Below are positions 44,312-56,969 of a DNA stretch of 64,000 nucleotides, piece after piece. Source of the stretch: Bugula neritina (taxonomy: Eukaryota > Bryozoa > Gymnolaemata > Cheilostomatida > Bugulidae); NCBI GenBank assembly GCA_964035545.1, contig OZ037769.1:11787133-11851132 (forward strand), read 5' to 3'. The position numbers and the translations under genes are program-made. The notes under the pieces are model-generated. The model ran no database searches. It was not told where the DNA came from and worked only from the letters and a program-made list of their open reading frames with translations. Numbering within the stretch: position 1 is the stretch's first letter; each line of letters opens with the position of its first letter.

Positions 44312-45265
44312 CATTTATTAGATTTAAATCTATTGTGCTTTTAAATTCTAACAGTTTATCGGTTTTAACTAAAATGAACCCAGTTTAATCAATTTTATGA
44401 AGCATAAAGATTACTGATATCCAGATTAAATTTAAATGTTATGAAATTGATTGCAGATAATATGTAAACAATTTTGGTATTTTTTATGACTTTTTGCATG
44501 TTTAGTAACTGTATAGAGTGTAGTTTTAAATATAGGCAAAAATCGAAAAAAAATGCGTCAATTTAATCCAAAATTTTTCCATGAAGGAACAATATATAAA
44601 CGTTCAGTTTTTAATATAACATAATATATACCAACATCTTTAAAATGAAACCATTTTTAAAAAAATTCATATATACCCACATTGAGTTTTCTCTTCGTGA
44701 AATAGCGCATAATTTAAAAATTTTAAGATTTCAACATGAAATTGTGATGAAACTTATGCCAGTAAAAAGCTAAAAGTTTTTTAATGCAATATATATAATA
44801 TAGTTGTTGGGTGCTAAAAATATCAAGATCATAGCTTTTTGTAAAAGGTGAGTTTTAAGTGCCTGAAAATTGAAAATTTTGAAAAATTGCCAAATTTTTG
44901 GCCTAAAAACGTCATGCAACAGAAAATTTTTCTCAACATTTATGGCAGATTTGATGTTTTAATTTAAATAAAATCATGTGAAACTATCATCTATAAAAGT
45001 ATGAAAGGTTTGTCTTGAATCGTCTCCGAGATATAAACCCATGAAGTTGGCCTTCGGTACGGAAACCCATGAAAAAAGTACCGATTTTTTACCAAACCTT
45101 TGCTCACAAAAAGTGCCGTAACTACAAAACTATTAGGAATTAAGGGCTAATATTTGATATTTTTTCAATTGACATATTTTGGAATACCATACTAAAGTCT
45201 CGAAAAATCTGAGACAGATCGGTGAAAATCCTCAAAAACCTTGTTGAGTTGGCGTGGAATGACCC
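44312..45265 (-). repeat. Right terminal inverted repeat
   Basis: About 950 bp, complement of 41663-42475, with an extra block at 44390-44518. Confidence 0.88.
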
Positions 45266-45267
45266 TA

Positions 45268-47165
45268 TACCATATTTGATAAAAATTAAACCTTAATTTC
45301 CTCAATATAAATATTATAATGAATTTGGGCAGAGCAACTTCATACTAGCAGACACATTTGTGTCACTTATAATGAAAAAAAACAACCAGGAAAATAATTT
45401 CTCAACCTTGCTAAAGGTTTTATTTGCAGGTAAAGCAGACAACATAAATATATGAAACTTTCATAACATGTATGTGGGTAAATAAATTTAAAATGGAAAT
45501 TGTCAAAATTTACCAAACTTTAATTTTGTTTGCAAAATGTATAATTTGTTCTTAAAATAGTAATTAGTATGCTGCATATTGTCTCTGTAGAGGTAGTATC
45601 AGCAAGTGATTGCATGCCACTTAATAGTATAGTATGATGGAGATATGAGAACAGAAAGAAAAAGAAGGAAGTGCAAAATAAAATGTACCTTACACTATAC
45701 GCCAAAGAAAGTGATTGTGAAGATAAATTAAAAACAGTATGTTCATGTTCATATACACAACAAACACAATAAAACATGCATGTATTAATATTATATTATT
45801 GATAATTATGGCATCAAGGTGTTTTGAGTGAAAGTAGATATGAAGCAGGAACAAATGTACATGATGATAATCTGGAGATGTTAGTATAGCCGAAGTCTTG
45901 AAGAAGATTACGTGTGAAGAGATAGAGTTTATTCTGAGAGTGTATATATAGACATAAGATATGTTGATGAGTTGATCAGCTTTAATTTCTTTCTTACTAT
46001 CAACTAACTACTCTACGTCCATCGGCCTTACAGTGTAGAGAAACTGTTTTTATAAGCTATGGGCGGTTTGTAGTCAATAAGTCATTTATTATCCGTGTTG
46101 GAGTGTGTTGAATAACTCTATTACATTTACTTTCATTAGAGTCAAACGTTTTTATCCTGCAAGGTAAAATCTTTATAATGTTAGTGTCAATATATACAGT
46201 CTTCCTAATCACAAATTTAACTATTATATTTCAATGCATCTATTATATAGCCTAACAATTCAATCTAATTATATTATCAAAATTCAAATTTGTTAAAATT
46301 ATGCTCAAATATGGGTAAACCTTATTTTCAACAATCAAGCAGTTGACACAATGTCATCAATCGTACACTTGATTTCTGAACTAGCATCAAGCAAAGTCAA
46401 TTTTTTTTTCCTGCGTTACTCTGTTACTAGCTGTACAAAAGTTCTTTATAGTTGAATACTTGGTATTTGTCAATGTTATTAACTTTTACTTTTACCTTGT
46501 ATTTGGACTACAGCTCTGCTAACCATTAAGTTTTAAATTTAGTCTTTTTACATTACTCTGCTATTAGGTGTACAGAAGTTTCTATGTTCTTTTTTTTAGA
46601 AATATAAAATATGTAATATATTAGGTATTGCAATTTAGCAGAGATAGTACGCGCTGTAGTATTTTATACCATAGCAACTTTCACTATAATGATTATATTT
46701 GTGAGTGAGTTCAAATTGAGACATCCTTCATGCATTACGTTATGCAGCTCTCAACTCCATGTCAAGGGGAGATTATAATCATGATTATCAAAGAATTGGC
46801 AGGCCTTTATTTTGTCTTTGAGTATGGAATGTAAGCTATTGAGTATGTTAATGTATATACATACAGTTACATGTAAGTAGTATATATGGAGCATATCGGG
46901 TAGTGAATTGTGGTGGTGGTTCTATATGTTATAAAGGGAAGGCCTGTGTGGCGGTGCTGCAGTGGTGGTGCAGTGGTGGTACCCGCATTACGCTACGTTG
47001 ATAGGCCAGTGATTAACGACTTAGCGGTTATTGATAAATAATGTTGATAATATTGCCGATGAATAATTAGATATACCTGCGCTGGTTTAAATTATATAAG
47101 GCGTAATAATAATTATCGCAGAGCATTCCTTCCTGGTGCACTCGAGAGCGGAGGAAGTATCACGC
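45268..47165. other. Intergenic, no gene seen
   Basis: AT-rich, no meaningful ORF. A short CAGTGGTGGT direct repeat lies at about 46965-46980. The left end of the Polinton should be near here or further left but no terminal repeat was recognised. Confidence 0.5.
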
Positions 47166-47221
47166 ATGCCACCTACAAGAAGTGGATCAAGACGTATAAA
47201 CTTGATGAAAATATTAGGAGG

Positions 47222-47585
47222 ATGTCTACAAAGCAGAATTTCTATTTCTATCTAGATGAAAAAGTAAAGAGAGTTATAAGAGAAATTATAAAAAAAGAAT
47301 GCACGTGGATAACAAATCAATTGAAACCAGATGCAAAGTGGTGTAATTCATGTTACCTACTGAACCCCACTGGTGTTAACTATTCAGAGACAGCACTGAG
47401 AATGTACTTAAAAGAAGCCATCTCCGCATCAATCTTTTCCAGCTATCTCATTGTATATTGTCTTCAGATGAAGTCATTCACGCTGAACACCTCCATAATT
47501 TTTGGCTTAGCTCATGGGGAACCAGAGAGGAAATTGCAGCACTAACCAGGCGTGTCTCTCCCTATTTTGGTCTAAGACCAGTATA
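47222..47585 (+). pseudogene. Unassigned decayed coding segment upstream of ATPase
   Basis: 107 open codons from 47222, extended upstream in frame without an ATG to about 47168 (KKWIKTYKLDENIRR). The tail is better in another frame (SSDEVIHAEHLHNFWLSSWG, then REEIAALTRRVSPYFG), ending at about 47585. This points to a shifted gene of Polinton origin, identity unknown. Up to 47980 nothing else is clear. Confidence 0.35.
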
Positions 47586-47981
47586 GATAAAAGCACCTGT
47601 ATTAGTAATTTGAATAGCACTGTTGTTGAATGTCTTGAGACAGATGGACGGTGTACTAACAAACGTAGAGAGTCTCATCTCTGCTAAAAGAACTGTTGCA
47701 GTAAGAAACAACTCTTTAGTTAACCAACAAATTACAGGTAGAAAAAAATAATTGCCTACCTACTGTTGGCGGTGACAATTATCTCACTACATTCCACTAT
47801 CTTAGGATTGAAGGAAAACAACAGCGGTCTTGCAGAACAATATATAAGCAGCTTTAAAAGTACTCTACCCGCACTAGAAGAGGTAAAAAACACAACAACT
47901 AACTCATCTACAACCAGAATGCTCCTGGACGTCATCTATAGTTAGAACGAGGAAATACAACAACCATTGTTGTATAAAACA

Positions 47982-48579
47982 TGGAGTCCTTTGATATTTG
48001 TCTCAAATCTCTATTTAAGTCTATAGTAGCCTGACCTACAGGCTCAGGAAAAACACACATATTGTTAGCAACCCACCTCCTAAAAAAATTATCTACTGCT
48101 ACGGTGTATGGCAGAAAGCATTTGTTAGCATTTAGGGTGTCAAGTTTCATAAAGGATTACTTAACATCAACGAAGCAATACCTAGAGATGGTGAAGCTAG
48201 ATGGTTAATCATAGACAATATAATTGACAAGGCAAATGAGCAAATGGATGAACTTTACACCAAATTTAGTCATCGTATGAACATCAGTGTTTTTTTTGTT
48301 GTGCAAAACCTATTCCGGAAGCAGCAACATACAATGTCACTAAACACCCATTACTTGTTTTTATTTAAAAACCCAAGAGACAGCTTTTTTATATCGCATC
48401 TGGCTAAGCAAGTATATCCTCATATTTCCAAGTTCATGATCGAGGCCTATCAAAACGCCACTCAAAAGCCTCATTCCTATCTGTTAGTGGATTTGAAGCA
48501 GAACACTGATAATCGACTACGTCTTATTGGAGATTTCGCTTTTCATGACGGTGTAAAAACTGTATGCACGGCTAAATAA
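47982..48579 (+). pseudogene. Packaging ATPase (FtsK/HerA type)
   Basis: ATG at 47982. Walker A P-T-G-S-G-K-T at 48036-48056 follows directly after an in-frame TGA (48033-48035). The frame shifts near 48150. Then WLIIDN (Walker B-like, Asp at about 48215), a sensor-like NISVFFVVQNLF and the conserved LNTHYLFLFKNPRDSFFISH and YLLVDLKQNT blocks follow to the stop at 48579. It would translocate the genome into capsids. One nonsense and one frameshift make it inactive. Confidence 0.85.
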
Positions 48580-48609
48580 GCTATAAAACTTTAATTCACC
48601 GTTTTTATT

Positions 48610-48963
48610 ATGCCTTACTTAGCTAACTACAACGGTGGAAACATGTCTCAGAGAATTAAGAGAAACTTTAAATCTTTTCAAGCGTTAGCCAAAGCAAATA
48701 AAGCGATCAAGTCTGATATGATAGCCACAGCTAGCAAAGATTTAATTTTAAGTCTGGTTGACTGCGCGAGTGATATTATAAAAGGCAATGTGCGACTGAC
48801 ACTCGCCCAGTTTCATCGCCTGACATGATACAGAGTAGAACTAGAGCACTTGGTCAAGCCCAGAACCTCTCAAAGAGATAGGAAAACTGTTCTACAAAAG
48901 GGAGGATTTTTAGGAACATTAGTTTGGCCGTTACTAGAATTACTTCTTGGACCACAAAGATGA
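48610..48963 (+). pseudogene. Small Polinton ORF with QKGGFL motif
   Basis: One frame from 48610, interrupted by a TGA at 48826-48828 and ending at 48961-48963. It is Lys/Arg-rich, then has a hydrophobic C-terminus (LQKGGFLGTLVWPLLELLLG) that could be a membrane-active helix. Small proteins of this type recur in Polintons beside the ATPase. The stop overlaps the next ATG (ATGA, 48960-48963). Confidence 0.6.
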
Positions 48964-49696
48964 AATTTGATAAAAATTATTTCCTCATTGACAATGATCA
49001 TTACCAACAATTAGTTTTGTCACAAAATGCCACCAACAACAAAGACATATTTACTCATCCTGATGCAAAGCTTGCCAAGCTCGGACAGAAGAAAATGGAG
49101 CAAATTGCTGACAGTGAAACTCTTACAGGTTCTGAAAAAATTCAACAACACTCACAAATTCCTAAGCAGTATTTAGAAAATTTTAGAGACGCTGTGCAAA
49201 TTAAAAGAAAACAAGCCTTGTTAGGTACTCCAGCTTCAACCAAAATCACAGGATTAACTAATGAAATAACCTCCGCCCCACAACAGGAATTAGAGAAGGT
49301 AATTAAACAACCACCGACTGAAACCGAAAGAAAGCAAAGGTTAATAATTGAAGCAGAAGATGGTGATAATCCAGGTCTCACAACGGAAAAAATTGTCAGA
49401 AACGAGTTGAAGCCCGTAAACTCTTACACAGCATTTCAAAAACTAACACTCTACGATGGTCAGATGATGGTAAAATTATATATCAGAGAAAAACGATAAG
49501 AGGCTCAGATATAAAGCAGCTAGTGGCAGATAAAGTTGACACGCCACTTAAGCAAGAGTCAAAGAAATCTGTATTACAAAAGTTTAACGAAATTTCTAAC
49601 CAGGAAGGAATTTCTACAAGACAGTGGGGAGCGGGCGTGAGCACCTACAGAGATTTTAAGAAGCGAATAAAAAACAAATGGCATTGTCATGAGTAG
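48960..49696 (+). pseudogene. Conserved Polinton protein of unknown function
   Basis: ATG at 48960 gives MKFDKNYFLID and 179 codons to 49499. The natural C-terminus continues in another frame (KIIYQRKTIRGSDIKQLV, then KFNEISNQEG, then DFKKRIKNKW) to a stop at 49694-49696. The shift lies at about 49455-49485. The gene overlaps the start of the integrase by 8 bp. Proteins in this place in other Polintons are conserved but uncharacterised. Confidence 0.6.
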
Positions 49697-50208
49697 GCTC
49701 TCTCAACTTTACTTCACTCCAAGAATAAAAACATCTCTAGGAGATGTCAAAAGATTAATATCACGTCATAATTCACCTTACAAAATCAAAGTCGCAAATG
49801 CCAAAAAATGGCTACGCAGCCGAGAAGCCTACTCTCTCCACAAACCAGCTAGAAGGAAGTTTACAAGAAGGAAGACTATTGTCTCGGGTATTGGCAAACA
49901 GTTACAAGCTGATCTAATTGATATGCAGAAACTTAAAAAAGAAAATGATGGGATGGCGTACCTCTTGACCGCCATAGATGTTTTCTCTAAACGTGCATGG
50001 GCAATTCCAATTTGTTCAAAATCTGGAGAACATGTGAGTGCGGCGCTAAACAAAATTCTTTCAAATACAGACTTCAGAGCTTTACAGACCGACAAAGGAA
50101 AAAAGTTTTTGAATAAACGCGTTCAAGACCTACTCAAAGAAAACAATGTTCATCATTTCACAATTGAAAATGAAACTATCAAAGCATCAATAGTAGAGCG
50201 CTTAAACA
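49689..50208 (+). pseudogene. Polinton integrase, N-terminal and catalytic part
   Basis: A retroviral-type integrase: QADLIDMQ (first Asp, residue 75 or 78), LQTDKGKKF (Asp135) and ASIVERLN (Glu170), spacing D-x34-E. All three acids are present. The ORF then runs into an inserted element at 50209 and stops 15 codons later. The upstream HHCC finger is not evident, so the N-terminus may be lost. Confidence 0.88.
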
Positions 50209-50879
50209 TCGTAGGCATCCAGGTTATTTTGATAAAATCAATTACTGTTAATTGAAAGATCATACTTTTTTAGTTACATTAACAAAATATATAAAAAAAA
50301 TCTCAACTCAATATACCAGAAAAAATGAATTAAAATACATGTGTTAATAGCACTGATATTGACGTGACCGTGGCACATGAAAAATCTGAAAGAAGAGTTG
50401 TCTTCTTTTTTTCTATATTGATATATAGAGCTTGTCGTGAAAATAAAGATTTTAAAAAAATATATTGTGACCCTCTGGTAACTTCCAGAATTTAGAAAAT
50501 TGGCTCATATATTTCCTTTCATGTGGACAACAGCTCACTTTTTTTTAAATTTATTTTGAAGCTCTTTTCGTAAAAAATATTTAAAAGTAAAAAATCCAAA
50601 ATTTTTACAAATTAGTTCGGGGCTTGATGTGAAAGGCATTTAGACGAAGATGTCAAGGTCACCATTAATAGATTTATTTTATCACAATACTGCACGGAAA
50701 GTTAATGAAGTGAGCTGAAAATTAGGTTGCTAGCATATTGATATACATTATATTGATTGTTGCAGTATTATTTTTTAAATTTGTTTTATCAGTTATGTTT
50801 AACTTCTTCATAGAGCTGCTGTTAGACTAAGAGTAAGACATAATATTAGCAACAATGATAATAATATTAAATTCACGAA

Positions 50880-51370
50880 GAAGTATCACTATCACTATGA
50901 GTATGACTATGATTATCACTATGAGTATGAGTGTCGTAATCGTATAAATTAATTATGAGTATGAGTATCACTATGACATTAACTCAATCAGTGATTGACT
51001 AATACTGTGAATATGACTATGCATAACTCAATGAGAATATCAATATGAATATGGCTTCTAATTCTTGTAACTTTTGACTATGACGATGCTGATAGTGATA
51101 ACCACTGCCAGCCCAAGTCTCATACTAATAGTGATACTATTACTATTGTTTATTAGTATTAATAATTAGTATTACTATTAGTACAACTACTAGTATTACT
51201 CATAGTTCTGTTAATGATGCAGATGATAGTTTTAGAAGTTCTACTTCTACTTTTATAGTACGCTAGATTGTATATGTTGAACTCTACTCATTTTTTACTA
51301 CTAATGCTAATACTAATAGTAATAGTAATAATGATTATAGTTGTTATAATGATAGTAATACTAATGGTAA
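50880..51370. repeat. Cryptically simple ACTATGAGTATG-type sequence
   Basis: Loose repeats of ATCACTATGAGTATGA and later ACTAATAGTAATA. A comparable zone at about 54500-54900 reads largely in the opposite sense (GATACTCATACTGATAGTCA). No ORF. Confidence 0.65.
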
Positions 51371-52089
51371 TAATAACTATTTAAATTTGATAATTTATGT
51401 TTTACAACAGCATTATCACTTATCAATTACATTGGTTCATAATATGCTTATTTTAATTTTGCTTTGTGTGTTTTGTCATGTTATAAAATTAAGTTCGTAT
51501 GGTTATTTAATGAACTAGAGAACTAGCCAAATGTTATGTAACAGTTGCAATAATTTACTATAAACTTATTGAAATTTAAAACCTAATTGATATTACTATG
51601 ACATTGATTGTACAGAGGTAGCTAAAATATACATTAAATTACCAATAATTTTAACTCGCCAATACACTATGAGTAGAACAATCAAATGCAATGATAGAAA
51701 ATTAATTAGTCATAGCAGCCCGTTGCTTGAAGAACATCGAGCTACAGGTCTAAAATTATGTAGTTTTGTGATCCATTACATAACAAAATAATTTTTTTCA
51801 AACTGGTTTAATACTTTTATTATGAACACGCTTATCAAAGTAACATGTTTGTGATGTATATTCTATTAAAAAAGCAATCACATCAGGTTTTCAATTTGTA
51901 TGTTGTACAATGTTTATTATGGTGACAAGTTATTAAATCATATGGTTCAGCTTTGTAAAGTAAAGCTGATAAAATAAATACAAGTATGTGATTGTTTTAC
52001 TGCTATATATTAAATTTAAATGAGTTGAATAATATCCTAGTGCAGTGAATTAGATATTTTTTAGCTTTGGTACACCTGTTTGTTATAGG

Positions 52090-52719
52090 CTAACATTCCA
52101 CCAATAGAAGAATGGTGCAAGTAGAAGAAATTTCAGGCGCAGAAAGCTAAGGAGCAGTCAGAATGCTGCCAGAGTTGTGAAGAGGCACTTGGAAAAGCTG
52201 AATTTCAATAATGACATGACATTCGTAACATATCACCCTGGTGTATTTGAACTGACATGGCCAGCAGAGTTCTCGAAGTCACATTCAACAGCTATTTACA
52301 TCATCATGGTTAGCTTAAATTTAATTCCTTTATCAGTCTCTAATATATAGTTTGATATCTACTGTAAATTCGCTTAAGGAGCATACACATAACCAAAACT
52401 GAGTTACACTATAGTATTTGTTCTTGAATATATTTACCAAGATAAGTAGATAATTTGCTAATTCATTAACAGTAAAATTATAATGATACAACAATTTTTC
52501 TTTTAGATGATTCAATCAATAACACAAGACACTACAACATGGTTTTGCAATTATAGAGTATTAATTTTCTGGCTCTTTCCAAATCTTCATAGAAGGCAAA
52601 GAAAACCACCGTCAGCTTGCCTTTATAACTGAGTGCAAGCTTCTTCCACCTACAGATGATGATAAACAATTTGCGGATGTGGAACTTTCTAATTTTGTTT
52701 ACAATGAAGATAGATTATA
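52090..52719 (+). other. Weak coding segments within the insertion
   Basis: 52120-52310 is open in one frame (RVVKRHLEKLNFNNDMTFVT, then YHPGVFELTWPAEFSK). 52588-52719 is open to a TAG (FIEGKENHRQLAFITECKLL, then DVELSNFVYNEDRL). They could be exons of one small gene with an intron between, but no convincing splice pair was settled. Not recognised. Confidence 0.25.
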
Positions 52720-55476
52720 GGACATTATTCTTTATGTAAAGATTGTCAAGTTTTGTTATAATTAAGAACAGTTTTAGTTTCAATAAATCAGTTCAACATT
52801 ATGGACATCATTGCACAAACATTTTAATCTTTACTACCTACAAAGGTATCTATCTGATGGACTACTTGAAAATACAAAACTATGCTCCAGATACACAATG
52901 AACTGACCAGCAAAGTTAAAATGAGTTGGAGATGTAGAACATAATATCTTGTTCAAGGCTTTTCCCTGCTGTTGGAACCTTCTACTTCAGAACACTGAAT
53001 TGAACAAACATATGTAGATATATAAAACTTTGCAAACAATAATAATGTGAAATTAGTTGCTAAGTATCACATTGCTAATAAATACAGCGTTGTGTAATGT
53101 TTTATTTAATTTTTTTTTGAGCCATTTGATCTATAGGCCCGCATAGTATTTACTATATTATAACTAATAAATGGCAGACACATTATGTCAGACCAGTCTC
53201 CATTTAAATAGAATAGTGTAGGCTATCAAATTTGTAGAAGTAAAAAACCACATTCTTATTGAGTAAAATACTTACCTTTTTTTTCATGATGCCTCTACTG
53301 CTAAAAAGAGAAGTTTTTATCAATACAGCTCCATCAATCTGTATCCCGATGAAGCTAGTAGTTTAGGAACATTTGTGGCAGGGAGTGTAGGCTGAGCTGC
53401 AGTATAGGTAGAACCCCAACATATGTAATCTATTCAGCACATTATATGTATTATAGAAATTTATTCAAAAAAGAATTTAGAAAATGCTTTATGAAGCATG
53501 AACAAAGTAAAAATTAATGCTGGTGAAAGTAATATCATTACACCCATTAGAGTTACTAGCAGCTATAGCATTAAAATTATGTATTTTTATAAAATGTGTC
53601 TAATTTATGCTACAAAGTTATTACTGCCAAAGGTTACAAAATTTACCAGTCGCATTCATGCAGCTGATGGAGAATAACTAACCTTCACATGCAATAAATA
53701 CAATTAGTAGCTCAATCTAAAACTAATGTTATGAGTATAAGTTATAGTTATTCTAAGGAATAATTGCAAAAAAAGTTACTTAGAGGAATTTAACTCTTAT
53801 TATAATGTAATTATCTTCCAAGATATATTACAACATCACTACTTGGATGCATACAATGTCATATTTATATTGGCATCAACATAATTTTCAATGATTTCCA
53901 ATCTATTAACTTGAGCATTATGATTGTGATTATTTTATAAATAAGGCGATGATTAGGCACTGTTGGTATTTTGGTAAATATAATGGATATATCAAAATTC
54001 CAATGGGTATAGTACTCTAACACAACATTGATACTAATAATTGTAGTCACTTACTCTTAGAGTTAGTGAATGATGATACAGTCATAACAATTTGAATATC
54101 AATCAGCATTAGAGATAGACTGACTGCTTTATAATATTATAGTTATTATGTCAAATTGAATTTATTCACTATAACTAAAAAAATTATGATTATAATTATA
54201 AATTAAAATAATTTAAATATTATATAATATATTGATAATTATTGGAATCATAATTATATTTATTGTTATGATCATTATGATTATAATTATTTAATATTAT
54301 CTTTATGTTTGTATTTAAAGTTGTTCCTTAAATCTAAAGTTGTTTAAGTTTTATAAATTTATTATAATTATATTACTGTATAAGTATTGCTATTAGTATT
54401 AGTATAATTAAATTATTATAATTTATATTTTATTATTTATATTTATTTTACTTTTTATTTTAAGACCAACAGTTCAAATTAATACTTGTGTCGTTTGCTT
54501 TATATTATAACTTAAAAGTATAACTATTAACATAATAATATTAGATTTGCTATTAGTATTACTATGAATATAAATATTTATGTTAATATAGCTATCGGTA
54601 TAACTTATACTTATAGCTATAACTAATATTACAAGTATTACTATTAGTATTACTGTATTAGTTTCGAAACTGATCCTGCTCCGTAACATTAACAATAACA
54701 TACTGATACTGTCATATGATTATCATTATGACTAATAATGGTATTAATAAATATAACCATTGAATATTATTAATAATAGTTCACCAATACTAATAGGCGA
54801 TAGTCATAGACTTAGAGTGAGAGTCATAGACATAGACTAGTGATACTCATACTGATAGTCAATGTCATAGTGATAGTGATACTGTGATTCACTGATTCAA
54901 TTACAAATTTTAAAACTTGGTTTTACGTAGACAACTACTAACCTATAGTTCATCACAAAACGGTTGAAAATCATCATTTACTGCATATTTAAGAGTAATT
55001 TTCTGGTAGTGTGGTCGACATGATAATTGAAATTAAAATAGGAAAAATAATTATTTTGTGATTTACAGCAAGTTACAAACTAGCGAAATGGAATAGTCCA
55101 TTTGAAAACAGTCAAATTAGTTACCTTTCTTGATGTTGCGTAGCTAACGTTAGTTATTAGTAGCCGCCCGAAGAGTAACATTCATGTGATTTGAGCTACG
55201 AATAACGAGAATCTGTGACAAACCCGCTTCTTAATAACTTTACGCGATATAAACTCACGCTACAATAGGGCTATTTTGCCATCCCCACGTCAGAATAGGA
55301 CACGGAGAGCAAGCTCGCGGGCAAGTCTGGGCAAGTCTAAGACACCTAATATGACCACTTTTACTTGCATTTTTGTAGTGTTTCCGTGTAAGAAATTGGA
55401 TAAAATGCTGATAAAACAGTTGAAAAGCATGCAAACTTTTGCTCAAATGTAATAAATAACCTGGATGCTTACGGCC

Positions 55477-56014
55477 TTTAAACAAAACGTTGCAGACAAC
55501 ACTATACAGGTGGTTCACTTACAAAAAAAGCTCGCGCTACGTCGATGTTCTAGATGATGTAATGGATTCTTATAACAACAGATACTACACCAGTATTGGT
55601 ATGTCACCAAATGAAGTATCAGCAAACAACCAAGAGGATGTATGGCTGAAGATGTATCTTTCTAAGATGCATAAAATACAACCTAAATTGCGAGTGGGTG
55701 ACTACGTCCAAATATCAAAAGCCAGAATGACTTTTGAAAGAAGTTATACAGCTTCGTGGACTACGGAAGTGTATACTATCGACGGCGTTGAAAGAACAAA
55801 CCCTATAGTCTACACGATAAAAGATCTAAGTGATGAAAAAATTCTTGGCACATTTTACGAGCATGAATTGCAACAAGTGACTAAGCCCATTTCCTTTAAG
55901 ATTGAGAAAGTGATGAAATGTCAAAAGCGTGGTAAAAAATATGTCTATTATGTGAAATGGTTAGGATATCTGGATTTGTTTAATCAATGGATTATGCAAG
56001 ATGATTTAGTTTGA
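55477..56014 (+). pseudogene. Polinton integrase, C-terminal part with chromodomain-like end
   Basis: Resumes the integrase after the insertion: RWFTYKKSSRYVDVLDDVMD, SIGMSPNEV, LRVGDYVQISKARMTFERSY, then the C-terminal FKIEKVMKCQKRGKKYVYYV followed by KWLGY, a chromodomain signature (aromatic cage residues Tyr/Trp). The chromodomain would read modified histones and steer integration. Open to the stop at 56012-56014. Confidence 0.85.
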
Positions 56015-56232
56015 ACCTGTTAAGTAATGCTTTACATTTCATTTTATATCTGTTACACACAATACTCTGAAATGATGTAAATTCTTTTTTTTGTCAATAT
56101 CTTTTCAACAGCTTTAATTCATGTCTACTATAGTTTCTTCCAGTATTATATCTTTTTATTTTATAATACTTCTATATTAATTGTTGCAATACAATATTTT
56201 AACTACAAACTTCAAGCGCTTAATTGAGTAGC

Positions 56233-56963
56233 ATGGCAGAATTCTATGTCGCGCTTTCATCAAATGCTTGTCTGGATATTTTTCCAGACAATACCTTAGC
56301 CAATTAACTTATTAAACTTGATCGTTCGCTGAGGTTGGAGAGAAAATGGGTTGTCGGTTTGGTAAAGATACATTTTCTAAACTCTTGGGATAACATTGTT
56401 GACGGGGAGGTGATTATCGAGCAAGACGAGTCCTGTAGTCTCAAGATTTTGAACATCAAATCAGGGAGATATCGGACAGTTGAAGATATAATATCCGCAC
56501 CACTTTGCTTTGCTGGTTTCAATATGCAAAACTCGTAAGCATATTTTACGATAAAACCGAACATTATTGCTACATCAGAATTGATGCAAATGATATTCGA
56601 ATAAAGTTAAGTAATAATTTATCAAATATTCTGGGTCTTGAGCACAAAACCCACGCATTTGGAGAAACAAAAGGCAAACGCCAGTGCGACATAGCGGAAG
56701 GGTTTACATCATTATACGTCTACAAAAACCTTGTTGAACCACAGATTGTTGGGGACATCCAAGCACAACTCTTACGCATAGTTCCCATTAAAGAACACAG
56801 TAAGGAGCCTAATCAGGTAGTTAGTTTTTGGAATGTTCAGTATTTGCCAATTATCAATACGGGTATTGAGAGCGTAGAAGTGGTTATAAGGAGAGATGAT
56901 GGGCGGAACCCCTCATTTCAGAGCGGAAAGGTGATTGTAACACTTCATTTCAAAAAAAATTAA
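56233..56963 (+). pseudogene. Penton-like minor capsid protein
   Basis: ATG at 56233 (MAEFYVALSS). In-frame TAA at about 56305, then KWVVGLVKIHFLNSW. A frameshift follows near 56530, and the second frame (from 56505) is open to 56963 (VYKNLVEPQIVGDIQAQLLR, then GKVIVTLHFKK). The order of segments matches the Polinton penton/PY protein, a single jelly-roll vertex protein. Two breaks. Confidence 0.8.
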
Positions 56964-56969
56964 CTAAAC

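Larger units (their letters stand above)
41663..45265. mobile_element. DNA transposon with long terminal inverted repeats
   Basis: The ends read GGGTCATTCCACGCCAACTC on the left and its complement on the right, with TA on both sides (41661-41662 and 45266-45267). The inverted repeats extend from 41663 to about 42475 and from about 44312 to 45265. The right one has about 130 bp extra (44390-44518). The interior contains a decayed plus-strand protein gene and a microsatellite. The superfamily is not named here because the transposase is too decayed. Confidence 0.9.
50209..55476. mobile_element. 5.3-kb insertion inside the Polinton integrase
   Basis: Inverted ends TCGTAGGCATCCAGGTTATT (50209-50228) and its near complement at 55455-55474 match at 18 of 20. 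8-bp repeats CTTAAACA (50201-50208) and TTTAAACA (55477-55484) flank it, differing at one base. Integrase homology resumes exactly after it, so the insertion is secondary. The interior is AT-rich with simple-sequence-like zones (50880-51370, 53900-54900) and only weak coding. An 8-bp duplication fits hAT and some other superfamilies; no transposase was identified. Confidence 0.85.

Noticed and set aside
55255-55518. 87-codon minus-strand ORF at the right end of the 5.3-kb insertion
   Set aside because: It crosses the element boundary into antisense integrase sequence and has no domain.
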